From Typha latifolia (taxonomy: Eukaryota > Streptophyta > Magnoliopsida > Poales > Typhaceae): DNA of 64,000 nt. Under the pieces are notes generated by a model, which saw only the letters and a list, made by a program, of their open reading frames with translations, did not search any database and was not told where the DNA came from. The first letter of the stretch is position 1. Each line of letters opens with the position of its first letter. Made by a program: the position numbers and the translations under genes. Positions 14,201 through 26,811 of the stretch are shown here, piece by piece. The stretch is taken from positions 1,488,001 to 1,552,000 of the forward strand of contig CM034103.1 in NCBI GenBank assembly GCA_019914945.1. The letters are read 5' to 3'.

Positions 14201-17200
14201 GCCGAGCCCGAGCTGTTGTAATCACCTCGAAATTAATATCGACCCGAGCCTGAGCTGGAGCCGACTCGCTCAGGCTCGGCTCGATAAGCTTGATAGCCTG
14301 ACTAATTACAACTATAGACACGTGGTATAAAGGAATATTGACATGTGTCCCTCACCCCACCCCACCCTCACCCATCACCCGTCAATCACCCACCCCACCC
14401 TCACCTACCCTACCCTCACCCTTATCCACCAGACCACCACCCATAGCCTCACCCCACGCGCCGCCACCTTCTCCCTCTCTGTCGGCCTCCATTGGCAAGC
14501 TGCCACCACGACGCCACCTCCTCCTCCTCCATTGACATCTCCTTGGTGTCAGCCCCCTCTCCTTCCTCCTCCTCCATTAACCATCTCCTTGTCGTCGCCT
14601 TCTCCTCCATCCGTCTCCTACTCCTCCTTCGGCAAGCCGTCGTCCACACCACCACCGCCTCATCCTCTAATCAAGCTCGAGCTCTGCTTGGGCTCGGCTC
14701 AGGCTTGGTTAGGCTCAAGTCGAGCTCGAATTGAGCCAAGCCTGGCTCAGGCTCGGTTCATTTACACCCCTATAAGAGAGGTCTTGATTTGGCTCCCAAA
14801 AAATTATTGCTGACTAAGAATCCTACTATTCATTGTTACAATAGAAAATTCTCCAAGATCAAGAAGATGATTTTCTACCTCAATTTGAAAATTTTTGGAA
14901 GTGTTGCACAATCAATCTCATTTTAAAGATCTGCAGAACAGTTGTTTACTAGCCTTTGATTATCCCATCTAATTCTTCTTCTTAAAAGTAGGTTTTATTG
15001 CAAATCACATCATTTCCTGTTATGTCTATGTGACAAAACTAGTGCACGAGCCCTAACTCATCTTAGAACAGATAGCCCATACAGTAGGTAAACAAGAGTG
15101 TTATTCTAATAGACAGGTTAGGGCACATAATGGGGACACCAGGTTTGATCATTCTTCTTCCCTCCTCTCTGTTTAAAGAAGATGGGAATAGCAGAACTGT
15201 GCACTGCCAAAATATTGTTACACTCCCTGAAAGCCAAAAATAGATCTGTTTAACATGTCATTGTCCTTAGTACGGAACATTTAGATGCCCAGACAATCCA
15301 CTGTCACTCTATATATGATTATTTGCTAATAGCCTAAAATCAAACCTTCAAACTATAGAAGTTTAGCATAAAGATCTCATCCGTTTATTAATAAAAAAAA
15401 CCAGATATTAGTGCAGAAAAAAAAAGAAGCAAAAAGGAAGCTAGATCTACCCGAATTTATCAATTCCTGTCATGGTGCCATCACATGAATAACTAACAGG
15501 CTAAAAATGTTAAGGAACGTATGTATATTGTATACTATTAATTGCAAACAGGCTACCATTTAACGATATTTGAACACAGTCCACAATGTGCATATGCATA
15601 GCTCTACACATACACATAGATGTATTGGCAATTTGGTATTCGACAAGTATGAGGACTCATTTACATGGAGAAGGGACAATGGTGAACTCATCTGCAACAG
15701 ATTTTTACCAAGGAGAAAAGCAAGAGACAAACCTTGGTTCAAGAATTCACAAAATAAAAAAAGAGGATTATAATGAAAAGAACACAGATTAGAGCAACCA
15801 CGCTTTAATATAAAATAACAGAAGTTACTAGACTCCCAACAGAAAAGGAACAATTCAAATCTTACACTCCAAGAAGGAAAGGCCAAACTTCAGCCCTAAT
15901 GCTTGGATCAATTCCCTGTTATCATGAGAAAAAACAAAGACATTGTCAACATTATCCAATGAGAAAAGGAACAAGATATTGAAGAATAAACAATAGCTCC
16001 AACAATATTTCAAGTTCCAGCAGAGGTAGTCAGTTTTCCAAAAATCCAAAATTGCCATACTGTCAACAATTTAGACAGTTTTAGCAGTTCTAGTCATTTT
16101 CCAAACTTTCGCTCTCAGATAATTTATGTTGTGTTAATTTCAGCTAATTTCAACTAATTCCTGTGGGCTTTAGCAAATTTCTGCCAGTTTCAATTTGTAT
16201 CAGAGAAGTTTTAGCTGAATCTCAATAAATAATCTAAGTTATACAGAAAGGACAACAGAAGGTTTTCTTCAAGTTCTAACTTCTAAGTGGTCTCTAAGGA
16301 TGGAAATAACTTGGGTAAACCTGAAACGTACCAGTTGATCAAGCATAGATGAAAATCAAGACTTAAAAATTTACTGGGTCAGAAATGTGCCTCACATGGG
16401 ATGGATCCAAACAGAAAACCAAACAAAATTTGTTCAAAATATGGGGTACAGAACTCCAACTGAAACACAAACAGGAACAAACCCCAAACGATGTCTGACC
16501 CTATTTGATCCACCAAGCAATTGTGTAAGATCTAGGTCTACATTTTGGACCTCAAGTATATATGAGTTGGTTCTAGCTCAAGCTAGATCTGGATGCCAGC
16601 TGAACCATTTGTTACCCTAGCTAAGAAACTCAGTGTCTTTCTATGAAAACAATGCAAACAAAAGTGTAGAGCATATTTGTGAAAATTTATGAACTTACTC
16701 CTCTGCGAACTTTTTTAAGAAACTTCACCCCTCCATCACGAAATCTTCCATTTGCTGAAAATAGACAGTACCATTGCCTACGAGAAAGTGCATGTTTTCT
16801 TTTTCTTCGAGACCAGGATGATCTAAGGCTTCCTCTGAAAATAGGTCACGTGATGTAAGCAAATGTTAAAAATGAATACAGAGCCAATAGCAAAATTAAC
16901 AAAGGACATTTGGATACTTTGAAACTCTTCTGTATTTTAAAGTTTAAAGTAAAACAACAGGTCTGACAAGATGACATGCAAAAACCTACTTTAACTTATA
17001 AGCATAAATTTATCAACTGAAACACAATAAGAACAAAAAAATGGATATTCCGAATGATGACTAGACATGACAAGATTTCGGAGGGTTGCACAAGATAAGA
17101 TAAGGTGACAAGGAGAATTGCCTAAAGAAACGACGGGACAAATGAATTGTGCATATCCCACTATGCATGCATATTACAATCAAAATGAATTAGTCCTTTG

Positions 17201-18100
17201 AGAGATCCTTAGGGGGTTGGGATTTGTTTTGGAAGCCAACTGACTGAGTTACAACTCGCACACTAATTTCAGATAAGTCTAAAAGAGGAATTACACCACA
17301 AAATCAACCCTCTTTCCAAACAAAAATACAGCCAACATGTAGAACTGAGGGACTGTATCTATTAATGTACGAGCTACTGCATGCATCCGCAAACTCAGTC
17401 ATTCGTCTTAGTTCAGTTCCATAATTTGAGAACAATGTCTGGAAAATTTTAACAAACCCCACTAGACACATTAAACAACTGAGGAAAAGAGAAGTCTGAT
17501 TGAACCTAAATAATGAAAAATAATCTAAAACGGGCTAGTCCATGTGACATGGAGCAATGCCAAGATAAGTCACTCACCCACAGTATCCAGAGTTTCAATA
17601 AAAATACAGCAGAAAAGAAAAACTAAACAAAATATTTCGGAAGCAGCTTCTATTCCCCAAGCAGCCGTTGATATAACTCCATGCCCAGAATTAGCAACAA
17701 TTGGCTACCTCGTAGATCCACAATCTACCCAATTTAGCAAAATATCTATAATTGCTTCACGACACAATATAATTTCGCCTCACTACAATTAGAAGCTATC
17801 TCGCCACTAATTGGCGAAAGAAACTTAGAAAGAGAAATAAATACACTTTATAATCTCCTAAAATTAGAAGGAAATTTGTAGATGACAAAAAGAGGTCTCA
17901 AGGAAAGGATAAGAGAAGAAAGACTAAAGGGCAGCTCACCGATCAGAGAGATGCGTAGAAGACGAGGAGGAGGAGGAGGCAACAACAAGAAGCGATCGCA
18001 GATGGATCCACGACGACAAGGGAGGGGAAGACGACAACGATGCCGACGAAGACGGCAAAGACAAGCTCGACGACGTGGTGGATCTTCTCACAGCTTCCAT
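11296..18100 (-). CDS. TBC-domain Rab GTPase-activating protein (Gyp7/TBC1D15-like)
   Basis: Five exons on the minus strand: 18100-17940, 16834-16699, 15915-15866, 12858-12805 and 12535-11296. All junctions are GT-AG and in frame, giving 546 residues. The N-terminus is serine-rich, followed by a basic segment (SWSRRKRKHAL) seen in plant Gyp7-like proteins. The TBC fold begins near IDPSIRAEVWPFLLG in exon 3. It is interrupted by an acidic, Ser/Glu-rich loop in exon 5 and resumes with the arginine finger IRVDAIR (292-298, Arg298) and glutamine finger YCQG (360-363, Gln362). Both catalytic fingers are present, so an active GAP that stimulates GTP hydrolysis by Rab proteins in vesicle traffic is expected; the Rab partner is unknown. 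ATG 18100 is the only in-frame ATG before an upstream stop. The 3-kb third intron holds a hAT-like element. Confidence 0.92.
14115..14780. mobile_element. Non-autonomous hAT-like DNA transposon in a TBC intron
   Basis: The element spans 14123-14772 (650 bp). It begins TAGGGCTGTCAAG and ends in a matching inverted sequence (reverse complement TAGGGGTGTAAATG). An identical 8-bp target duplication, TAAGAGAG, flanks it at 14115-14122 and 14773-14780. Eight-base duplications and YARNG-type termini are the hAT signature. Both ends are rich in GAGCCGAGC/GCTCGGCTC motifs and the middle is C-rich. No transposase frame is present, so it depends on a partner element. If two TA bases are assigned to the target instead, the duplication becomes 10 bp and a Mutator-type origin is possible. 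Confidence 0.7.
14347..14432 (-). other. G-rich tract (possible G-quadruplex) in the TBC pre-mRNA
   Basis: The plus strand has more than a dozen runs of CCC or CCCC separated by 1-7 bases. The transcribed strand product, the TBC intron 3 RNA, is therefore a run of GGG/GGGG blocks, which fits the usual G-quadruplex pattern. The tract lies inside the hAT-like element, so it arrived with the transposon. Confidence 0.5.
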
Positions 18101-19288
18101 CTTTTCCCCTCTCCTCTTCAAGAAGGAAAGGAAGGATCTTTCCGTGTTTTCCCCCTTGGGTTTCTACCTACGAGGGGACACGACACGGTTGGCGGCCACG
18201 GCGACCTCACCCAGCGCCGCCGCCCCCACCCCCGCCGCCACTACACCTGCTACTCCACCATGAATTGCTTCCCCTCTTCCCCCTCCCCCCAAACTCACCA
18301 CCGACCATTACCCAACTCTCCCCTCTCTATCTCTCGCACTCTCTTTCTTGGGCCGTTGGGCGTAGGATCGTGCGATGGATTAGGCGTACACCGATTTACC
18401 CCCTGAGATGGAGGAAAAAAGGTTGGGGTTTGGGATCAGTAGGAACAGTGCTTACTTTTAGTAAAGAATGGTGGGAAGTGGGTCAGTGGAGAAGACGGAG
18501 AGGTAAAGAGACGACGGAGGCCGAGACCCATCCAATCATGCTCTTTCTTCCCTCCCTCATGTTTCGGTTAAATAAATAAATAAATAAAATGGTTAATTAT
18601 ATTTTGGCCCTCGAGGAAAAAACTAATTAGAAACCTAAGCCTCCTGCCCGAATTATCTACATCATATACCACTCACTCTCTCCATAAAAAAAATTCTATT
18701 AGAAAAAATAGTTTTTAAAAAATTCATTAATTAATTAGTTTTAAGATTATTTATATTGAATTTTCTAGAAAAATATTAACAGATGCTAACTTTATTTTTA
18801 AGGGATAAAAGAGCAACGCGTAATTAACCATATTTATTTTATAAAAGCTTTATTTCTTTTTTATATGCTTGCAAAAAAGGCTTCATTTCCATCAAAAAAG
18901 AAAATAAAATAAATGTGAGGTTTCGAATATTTGATTTTGAACGATTAAATAGTGCGGAAAATCTGGAATAAATTTTATGGGCCCATCTAGTACTAGTAGT
19001 GTTTGTCCCCTTTTGCTTTTTGGAATGGAGTGTGAGATGAGAGAAAAACTCTGCGTTGGGTTTGGATAGACGTAATGATTTCCATGTAACATTGTCATTC
19101 ATCTTTATTTTCTTCCTACCAACCAATAAAGTTGGACAACTTTGTTAATCTGACATTAATAATATGAGTTCCAACTGAGTTTACTTAGTCTTATGGTGAA
19201 GTTTGAATTGGATTTCTTGGCAATGACTCGGAAGTTGCTCTTGAATCAAAAGGAGAAGCTCAAGTAAGCCATCTTTTTAAGTCCCTCC

Positions 19289-19330
19289 TAATAATAATAA
19301 TAATAATTATTATTATTATTATTATTATAA
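19289..19330. repeat. Palindromic (TAA)n-(TTA)n microsatellite
   Basis: About six TAA units run directly into a similar number of TTA units, making a nearly perfect 42-bp inverted repeat that could extrude a hairpin. Non-coding. Confidence 0.8.
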
Positions 19331-20556
19331 AGAATTTAAGACGCGTGATGCCTATTTTATTATAATAAGAGTACATAATTTATAGTATACACCAGAGTTT
19401 ACTATTATAATTTTTTTTTAAATCAAATATAATTAAATTACAAAAGTCTTAAACTAGCTTGTTAATAAATGAGATAAACGTGAGCCAATATTTGAGCCCT
19501 AATTATAGAATAGGTGAACACCGACAATATACTATTAAAAATGACGGCTAGTTAATAAATACTTAAGCAATTAGATTAGAATTTAACAGTTGGATCCTAA
19601 GTCTATTAGCTCTAGATAAGCCAATCGAGCAAGGTTGTAAATAAGCCTAGCCATCACCTTTTTCTTGGATTCAAGCCCATTACGTCCCTACTAATTATTG
19701 TCTCCCTCGTTAGGCTTGGGACTACCTAGAACCTTTTTTTCGCTGCCACGCCCTATTGCCACTCTTCGTCGCCACCGCTGATCTTCTTCTCCTCTCATCC
19801 CTTGTCGATTCCAAGCTTGGTACCCACTCTTCCGCCAATTCTCCACTCGTGGTGTAGTAGCTCCATCATTGTAGATTCTCCCTTGCTCTTGGTGCCCTAT
19901 ACTTGACAAGCCTCACTACTATGTCGGGTAGATGAGGCCCTCTAAGTGGGGAGAGGCTCCTCGACCTGTTCATAGTAATAAGTTATGAGTTTATGTTTGT
20001 TTGAGACAAATATTATGATTTTTAGTAGTCCTTAGTTGTATAATATTGTTTTGCTCTACAATAGTATTATAGTGTTGTTGGTCCTTTTTCTTTTAATTTA
20101 TGTTCAAGTAAGTGTGATCTTTGATTCTCTTGCCTTTGTCAATTCTTACGACCGCTTCTTGGGCTTGCTAGACTAATGAAACCTATAGTTATTAAGCTAA
20201 TAAAGTTGAATCTTGTTTATGGGAATCTCTTGGGTTATTCTTCATTTTATTCTGTGCTATACCGCCGAGCTTGATTCTCTAAATTGAATTGTGATGGTCT
20301 ATTATAGGCCGAGTGTGAGATTTGTGTCAAAGATTCGTTACTCTATCTCTCATACTCTTTATATATTAAGCACTTTTATTATAATCCTCAGTCGTTAATG
20401 AATTACCTTATCTACAGACTTTTTATAAGAATAACGATGAATCTAATACAATAAGAGCCAGCCTAAATTCATTTTAAATTGAACATGAGCTAATATTTTG
20501 ACTTAGTCTCCGATTTTGACTTGTATTAGTTTGAGTTCGATAAATCTAATTACGAG

Positions 20557-20632
20557 CTAAAGATATTGACTTTAAATCGTGATTCAATGTTGAACTAAAG
20601 ACATTGACTTTAAATCGTGATTCAATGTTGAA
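20557..20632. repeat. 38-bp tandem pair
   Basis: Unit 1 (20557-20594) and unit 2 (20595-20632) differ at a single base that I can see (ATAT versus ACAT near the start). Non-coding spacer. Confidence 0.85.
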
Positions 20633-21843
20633 CGACTCATGCATGTAAAGATTTGAGCACATCATTTAATGCATATCTGAGCACTGATCATGCGTATCTA
20701 TTAACCCAGATCACACTTAATATTTTAGATGTGCCCATAAGGATGGCACACCCAACTAACCCGGACAAGTTGGTGCATCGAATCCAAACCTAAGATCAGG
20801 TCAAATCCAAAAAAGTTAAAACTTACCGAGTTTTTATTATTTATATGATTCATATATATATATATATTATTATAATAGAGTGTATATAATTTACGTATAT
20901 ATTTTATATTAGAATCTATTATTCTAACACAAAAGATCGGATGCAATTAAATTGCAATGTCCCGTAGACATAAATACTGCATGCAAACTCTTCATTAAAC
21001 GTTAACCAAACATCACTAATCATCCACTCTTGTTACAATTTCCAAATAAAGGATTAGGAAATATGAATTATATAGCAAGGTCAATATCCCATTATTATGA
21101 CGTGATGAACACTTACCCTTCAACATGCAAGTTTGGATATTTTTTTTTTAATTATATATTCTAACTGATATTTTGTTATATTTTTGTATTCCAGATTCTC
21201 TACAGTTGACAATTGAAACTAATATTGCATTGAGTTTTTATTCATAAATACCCCTCGAAAGCTCCTTGATTGATTGTATATTTTTATAAATTTTGGTGTA
21301 TATACTCTTCAAAACATAATAATAGTAGATCCAAATTTATTTGTTAGTTAACTTTAATGGATTTTCATTAAAAAAATAAGGAATTTTAAGGATATTTACA
21401 AAAAAATTAAGTGTTTGAGGGTATATTTATAAATATCACTTTATAAAGGTATATTCGTAAATAAAAGATTTTTTAGAAGGGTATACATGTAAATTTACTA
21501 CAAAAATTATATTACAAGATAACTTATTTAAATTAATAATAAAAAAGTGTAAAAAAAACGTCTTTCGATTTTAGTAATAATAAGATTGGGCTTTTGAAAC
21601 TGAATATATTTATTTTTTTATAATTAAATGTATATAATTTATATAAGAGTTGTATATAAAGTATAGAGATTATAAAGATCTAATTTTATTATTTTAAAAA
21701 ACTAAAATGTTAAATGCCGCCAAAAAAGACCCAAATTAAAATTACCGGGCCCGAGTAGAGTGAAATTTCGAACCCTAGGCGGTGCTCCGATCCGTCCATG
21801 TAGTCTTTCCTGTCGGCCAAGCAAAACTGTCTTCAGATTTGGT

Positions 21844-21850
<7 letters not shown>

Positions 21851-21914
<64 letters not shown>
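21851..21914 (+). repeat. (GA)32 microsatellite in the Msp1-like leader
   Basis: An uninterrupted GA run of about 64 bases ends in the A of the start codon at 21914. GA/CT runs near plant transcription starts are known binding sites of BASIC PENTACYSTEINE factors. Here the tract is so close that it forms the whole proximal leader. Confidence 0.85.
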
Positions 21915-21917
<3 letters not shown>

Positions 21918-24900
21918 GGCCCTCGGAATCCCGATTCGTACAAGAGCTGGTGCTGTACGCGGCGAGCGCCGCGCTGAGCTGCCTCGTCCTCTTCGCCGGT
22001 CTCCGCCAACTCGACCCCAACCGAGCCGCCTCCAAGAAGGCCCTTGAGCAGAAGAAGGAGATAGCCAAGCGCCTCGGCCGCCCCCTCGTCAATACCACCC
22101 CTTACGAGGTACCCCCGCGTCAAATACTTCGATAGAATTCCTCGTAAATGAATCGGATGATTTATCCGAAAGTTTCGCAGGATGTCATTGCTTGCGATGT
22201 GATCAATCCTGACCACATCGATGTGGAGTTCGAATCTATCGGTGGTTTAGAGAATGTAAAGCAAGCTCTTATCGAATTGGTTATCCTTCCTCTGCGTCGT
22301 CCTGAGTTATTCGCGCATGGGAAGCTTCTTAGTCCTCAAAAAGGTGTGCTTTTGTATGGGCCACCGGGAACTGGAAAGACGATGCTGGCAAAGGCCATTG
22401 CTAAGGAGTCTGGAGCTGTTTTTATCAATGTTAGGATATCAAATTTGATGAGCAAATGGTTTGGTGATGCTCAGAAACTTGGTGAGTCTAATTTGTTTTG
22501 TAATTTTTAAGCACTTAGTAGATCTAATTCTTGCTGGTAAAAGGATTGATGCTTATGTTTCATTGGTGCTTCTTTTGTTGTTGCCATGGTTTTGGCTTCC
22601 GTGGTTGATTGTTATGCATTGTTTGCACTGCAAGATTATGAGAGAGAAGGAGAAAGTAATAGATCCTAGTGTAGACTCGAGATTCTTTTATTGAATATCA
22701 GCCATGAGAGTATTGTTGGTTTGCCACCACACTTCAGATGATTGACTTTGGTAGATGCACAGGCAGTATATATGCCACATTCCTGATACAGATTTAGGCT
22801 GGGTTTATGGAATTTCAGCCTTATTGAGAATTATGTGCCAAGCATACAAACTGTTCTGGTGGTTGTTTGTCGGTGCATCTCTTAGTGAGCAGATGATTCA
22901 TTGTCTAATAGTATTATATCAGTAATCATATTGTAAATGCGGCAAAGGTGGCTATATTGCTCAGAGATTATAAGTTATGTCAGTAGAAATATTATTATAA
23001 TTTATAAATATGGGAGTTGACAATTTGGAATTGGTACACTTCTGCTGCAGAACGTTCTGATACCAAACTTACTGTCAACACCATTTTAATCACTTTTCAT
23101 CATTCCTGAGTAGAGAAAAGGAAATAATATGGTAAAAGCAGGTATCACGCAGATTGAACATTAGGAGTTTACTGATGCTTGACCTGCATGATCAGCTAGT
23201 ATCTAATCAATTTAGTTATTTGGTTGGAGGTCAATTTGTTTTGTTAGGAACTGCTATCATTAGGGGAACTAACCTATCCTAGGTTAAGAGTTAATACTAG
23301 CATATCCTAGGTTAATTAGCATTCTCATTTGGCTGCATCTTTTTTCATCTTAGGCAACCATTGTTGGAAATGATGTATTAATTTTCTGTGATTTGGGATT
23401 TCTCTTCATTTGTTTCTTAATTGCTTTTCTTTACTATACCTTTAAGATGAAGATAAGTACCTGAATTATAAGTTGCTAGTTTTCTTCTCTGTCAAGACAA
23501 TTCCCATATCTAGAGAAATTTCCAGAGGGGATACTCTTGAATGCAAGAGTAGTACTTTCATTCTGCTTATATAATTAATTTAACTCATATATATGGTAAT
23601 TGTCTGTTAAATAAATTAACGGTAGGGTGTTTTTGGGCGATAAAAGCAAAATATAAGAGTCGAATGATAAAATACTCATATGGTAGGGTAAGCTGTAAAT
23701 CATAATTAAAGCAAAATATAGGGTGCTTTTTTTATAAATTAACTTAGGTAATATTACTGCCAGTTTGTTGAAGCTATCATTATCTTCTTTTCCATTTTTG
23801 CTTTAAAGCCTTTCTAACTTGTTGAAACACTATTGAAATTACTCTTCTGGTCTGTGACAGTGTCTGCTGTATTTAGCCTGTCTCACAAACTTCAGCCTGC
23901 TATTATTTTCATTGATGAGGTCGATAGTTTCTTGGGACAGCGGCGTACTACAGATCATGAAGCCATGACTAACATGAAAACAGAATTTATGTCCTTGTGG
24001 GATGGTTTCACTACAGATCGTGAGTACTTGGAACATTCTCTTGCATGTTAACATTTTTTTAAACTTGATTTTGAATGAGTAAAATCTGGTTTTGTTTCGT
24101 ACTACAATTAGGATCATGCTGCTTATTGGGAGTTTGATTTTTGGAAACTGCAATCATTTTTATGATCCACATATTCCGTAGTCCTTTTGCAGCCTTAAGT
24201 TGAATATCTGGAATCCAAGTTGTTAGGCATACTGGTATATTGCTATTTATCAACTGAGCCATGATATCATTAAATCTTTATGGCAATCTTAATGATGCTT
24301 GTATTAGGAAATTTACTCTCTTTTTGCGTCATTTTTAGGACCATGTTGTTATGTAAATCAAATCATGGCCTGTAAATTATAAGTTGCATGTTTTTAGGAC
24401 CATGTTGTTATGCTCAAACTATCCCAGGCAAATAAGCTCATGCAAGGTTTCTGAAACTCGTGATCTCTCATGTGTAAATATCCCATAGCTTGTAGTAGAT
24501 TAAATTCTGTTGTTTAATTTGTGAACTCATGACTTCAATAGATAGCTTCAGGACCCTAGTTACTTCTATATGTATGTCTATTGTGCCTGTACTTATGGGT
24601 GTATCTCTAAAAGTACATTTTCTTTTTTTGTGGTAAGCAAAGATTTATTACCTTTGACTAATATTAGAAGTTGCTTACTTTTTAACTTTAACTTGGAGTT
24701 ACTTGGAAGGCATGGAACAAAAGGTCATTGAAGTTGTCTTATATAAATTTATGCATGAGCATAATTAATATTGGAAGTTGTGATCAACTTCTAGAAGAGG
24801 AATGAATTTAAGTGCCCTTGCATATCTAATCATGGGAAAGACCATGCGAAGGTATTTCTTTAAAGCCTAATAATTAGATGTTCTGATGATACTTTTTCCT

Positions 24901-26811
24901 CTCGAGTGGAACAGTAGAATTCAAGTGTTTACATTCTTGCTGATAAGATGCAATTTGATGATGTGCAAATTAAAGCCAGTACACCCTACGAAAATGTATA
25001 CGTTGATTGCTTCAAGGCATTCAACATATGAATAATCATGCTGTGGATATACTCATTCAGAGAATATATGCTTTGAAAATACGAAGATAATCTTAATATT
25101 TTATGGTATGAGCACTAAGTTGAATGTTAGAACACGAATTTACCAAAGTTGTGCAAAATAGTTTATTGTGATTAGAGTATCGAAAGGTGATGGTTGTGGT
25201 TGATAATTAAGCAGGATGTGATGTTTATGTTGTATTTATAACGGCTGTGGGATGATAGAAATAAGTTTTCATTTAAATAAACAAATACATTCTAAGCTAA
25301 CATAAAAAAATGTAGTCGGAGCAACAAAAAAATGTAGTCGGAGCAACAAGACATTTTGATTTTTGAATTTGTACTGAGGAAACAATGTGCTTAGGAAATG
25401 ATTGCTATTCAAAAATTGATTTTAAGATGGATGAATCATCCATTAGAAAAGATAGGATAATTTCATGTCAGTAGTGCTACATGTTCAGGACAAGACAAAG
25501 CTAAACATTTTGAAATGGTTCCTTACCTCCACTAGGCCAAAATTGCTTTAGACAGTGCACGATGGAGGAAATAGGAGGGGGAGCAAATTGTCACTCCGCA
25601 CTACATAGGCCAAGAAAATAGGTTAATTTATCTGGTCAAAATGAGATTGGCTTTTTCATGGACTTTATGTTATGTCATAGCAGAAAGAAAGCATAACCAT
25701 CATTTATTTGTGGTATACCCTCTATATATTCTGTGTTATGGTCAGGAGATGCAAAATTCCCATGTTAATTAACATCTGTTATTGTAGGGAATGCACGTGT
25801 GATGGTTCTTGCTGCTACAAACAGGCCTTCAGAGTTGGATGAAGCAATACTTAGACGCTTTACCCAGACTTTTGAAATTGGGGTTCCTGATCGAAGTGAA
25901 AGAGCCAAGATACTGAAGGTTGTTTTGAAAGGAGAAAGAGTATCAGATGACATTAATTATGATTATATAGCCAGTTTGTGTGAGGGTTTCACTGGTTCAG
26001 ACATTCTAGAATTGTGCAAGCAAGCAGCCTTCTTCCCTGTTAGGGAGTTACTAAACGATGAAAAGAATGGGAAGAGGACCGATGTAAGTATACTTATGAA
26101 TATGCTTTTTCCTCTGAAGTCCAATTGCTTTGGCATCTATTGTATCATGAAGTGTGATTATAGTACCTATAATTTTCTTTTCTTAACAGTTATTCTAACT
26201 ACACTTTATATGCATATGAATGGTTGAGGAAATTATAATTATGGCTTACTTTGCTTTATGCGTGACTCACTTGATGAGAAAATATTTATAGAATTATGTC
26301 AAGCTTTATATAAGAGCAGTGATCTGTCCTTGTTCTTGTTATTGCTTGATTTTTTGGAAAAATATTGAATTGTGTTAGACTTAATTTGAAATATATCTTT
26401 CATAGAATAACCAACTAATTTGTAAGTTCATGTTGGGCATTATGATGTTTGTTCTTTTCCAAAATTTTAACCAGTTTATCACTTGCAGTATCAATTAATC
26501 CAGAAGCATGAGGCTTATGACTTGTGCCATACAACCACTTGCAGTTGTATGTTTATCATTCCTGAAACTTGCTGTTTCTGTTGCAGAGACCAAGAGCTTT
26601 GAGACAATCCGACCTGGAGGAAGCACTATCTACCTCTAGAAAGGGTAAAAAAACTGCAACCGGATCTATATCAGGGCTGCAGTCACCTGTCTGGGCCCGG
26701 CCTGATGCTGATGATGAGCAGGTCCATAGCGCCATCTTTGAGTTATCTAAGCTCATGTCTCGAATTGTTCAGAACAGCCATTCGGAAGCCCAAGAACCTT
26801 CTTCCCCTTAA
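21914..26811 (+). CDS. AAA ATPase, Msp1/ATAD1 type (membrane protein extraction)
   Basis: Five exons, 21914-22108, 22181-22481, 23861-24019, 25788-26083 and 26587-26811, all GT-AG and in frame, encode 391 residues, the normal length. A single N-terminal membrane segment (about residues 12-31) is followed by one AAA module. It has Walker A GPPGTGKT (125-132), pore loop KWFGD (157-161), Walker B IIFIDE (180-185), sensor 1 ATNRP (228-232, Asn230) and paired arginines RR241-242 after DEAIL. All catalytic residues are intact. Family members sit in the mitochondrial outer membrane and peroxisomes. They form hexamers and pull mislocalised tail-anchored proteins out of the membrane (established for yeast Msp1 and human ATAD1). 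The ATG follows a long GA repeat; the frame stays open upstream of it but without another ATG. The C-terminal tail is Ser-rich and poorly conserved. Confidence 0.95.
25304..25347. repeat. 22-bp tandem duplication in Msp1-like intron 3
   Basis: An A7-led 22-bp unit (25304-25325) is repeated exactly at 25326-25347. It lies within the intron between 24020 and 25787. Confidence 0.85.

Larger units (their letters stand above)
18101..21795. other. Intergenic spacer between divergent TBC and Msp1-like genes
   Basis: The first few hundred bases (about 18101-18400) are CT-rich and GC-rich and probably hold the TBC leader and promoter; plus-strand frames there are shadows. The rest is AT-rich with simple repeats, including a TAA/TTA palindrome and a 38-bp tandem pair listed separately. 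No gene is supported. Confidence 0.65.

Noticed and set aside
14338..14813. Pro/Ser-rich frame of 156 codons
   Set aside because: It lies inside the hAT-like element, is driven by C-rich repeats and matches no transposase.
17882..18579. Plus-strand frames of 174-179 codons over the TBC first exon
   Set aside because: Arg/Pro-rich shadows opposite the TBC first exon and leader. The minus-strand exon joins exon 2 in frame.
21782..21913. N-terminal extension of the Msp1-like protein through the GA repeat
   Set aside because: It has no in-frame ATG and gives an Arg-Glu repeat not seen in the family. The ATG at 21914 gives the expected membrane anchor.
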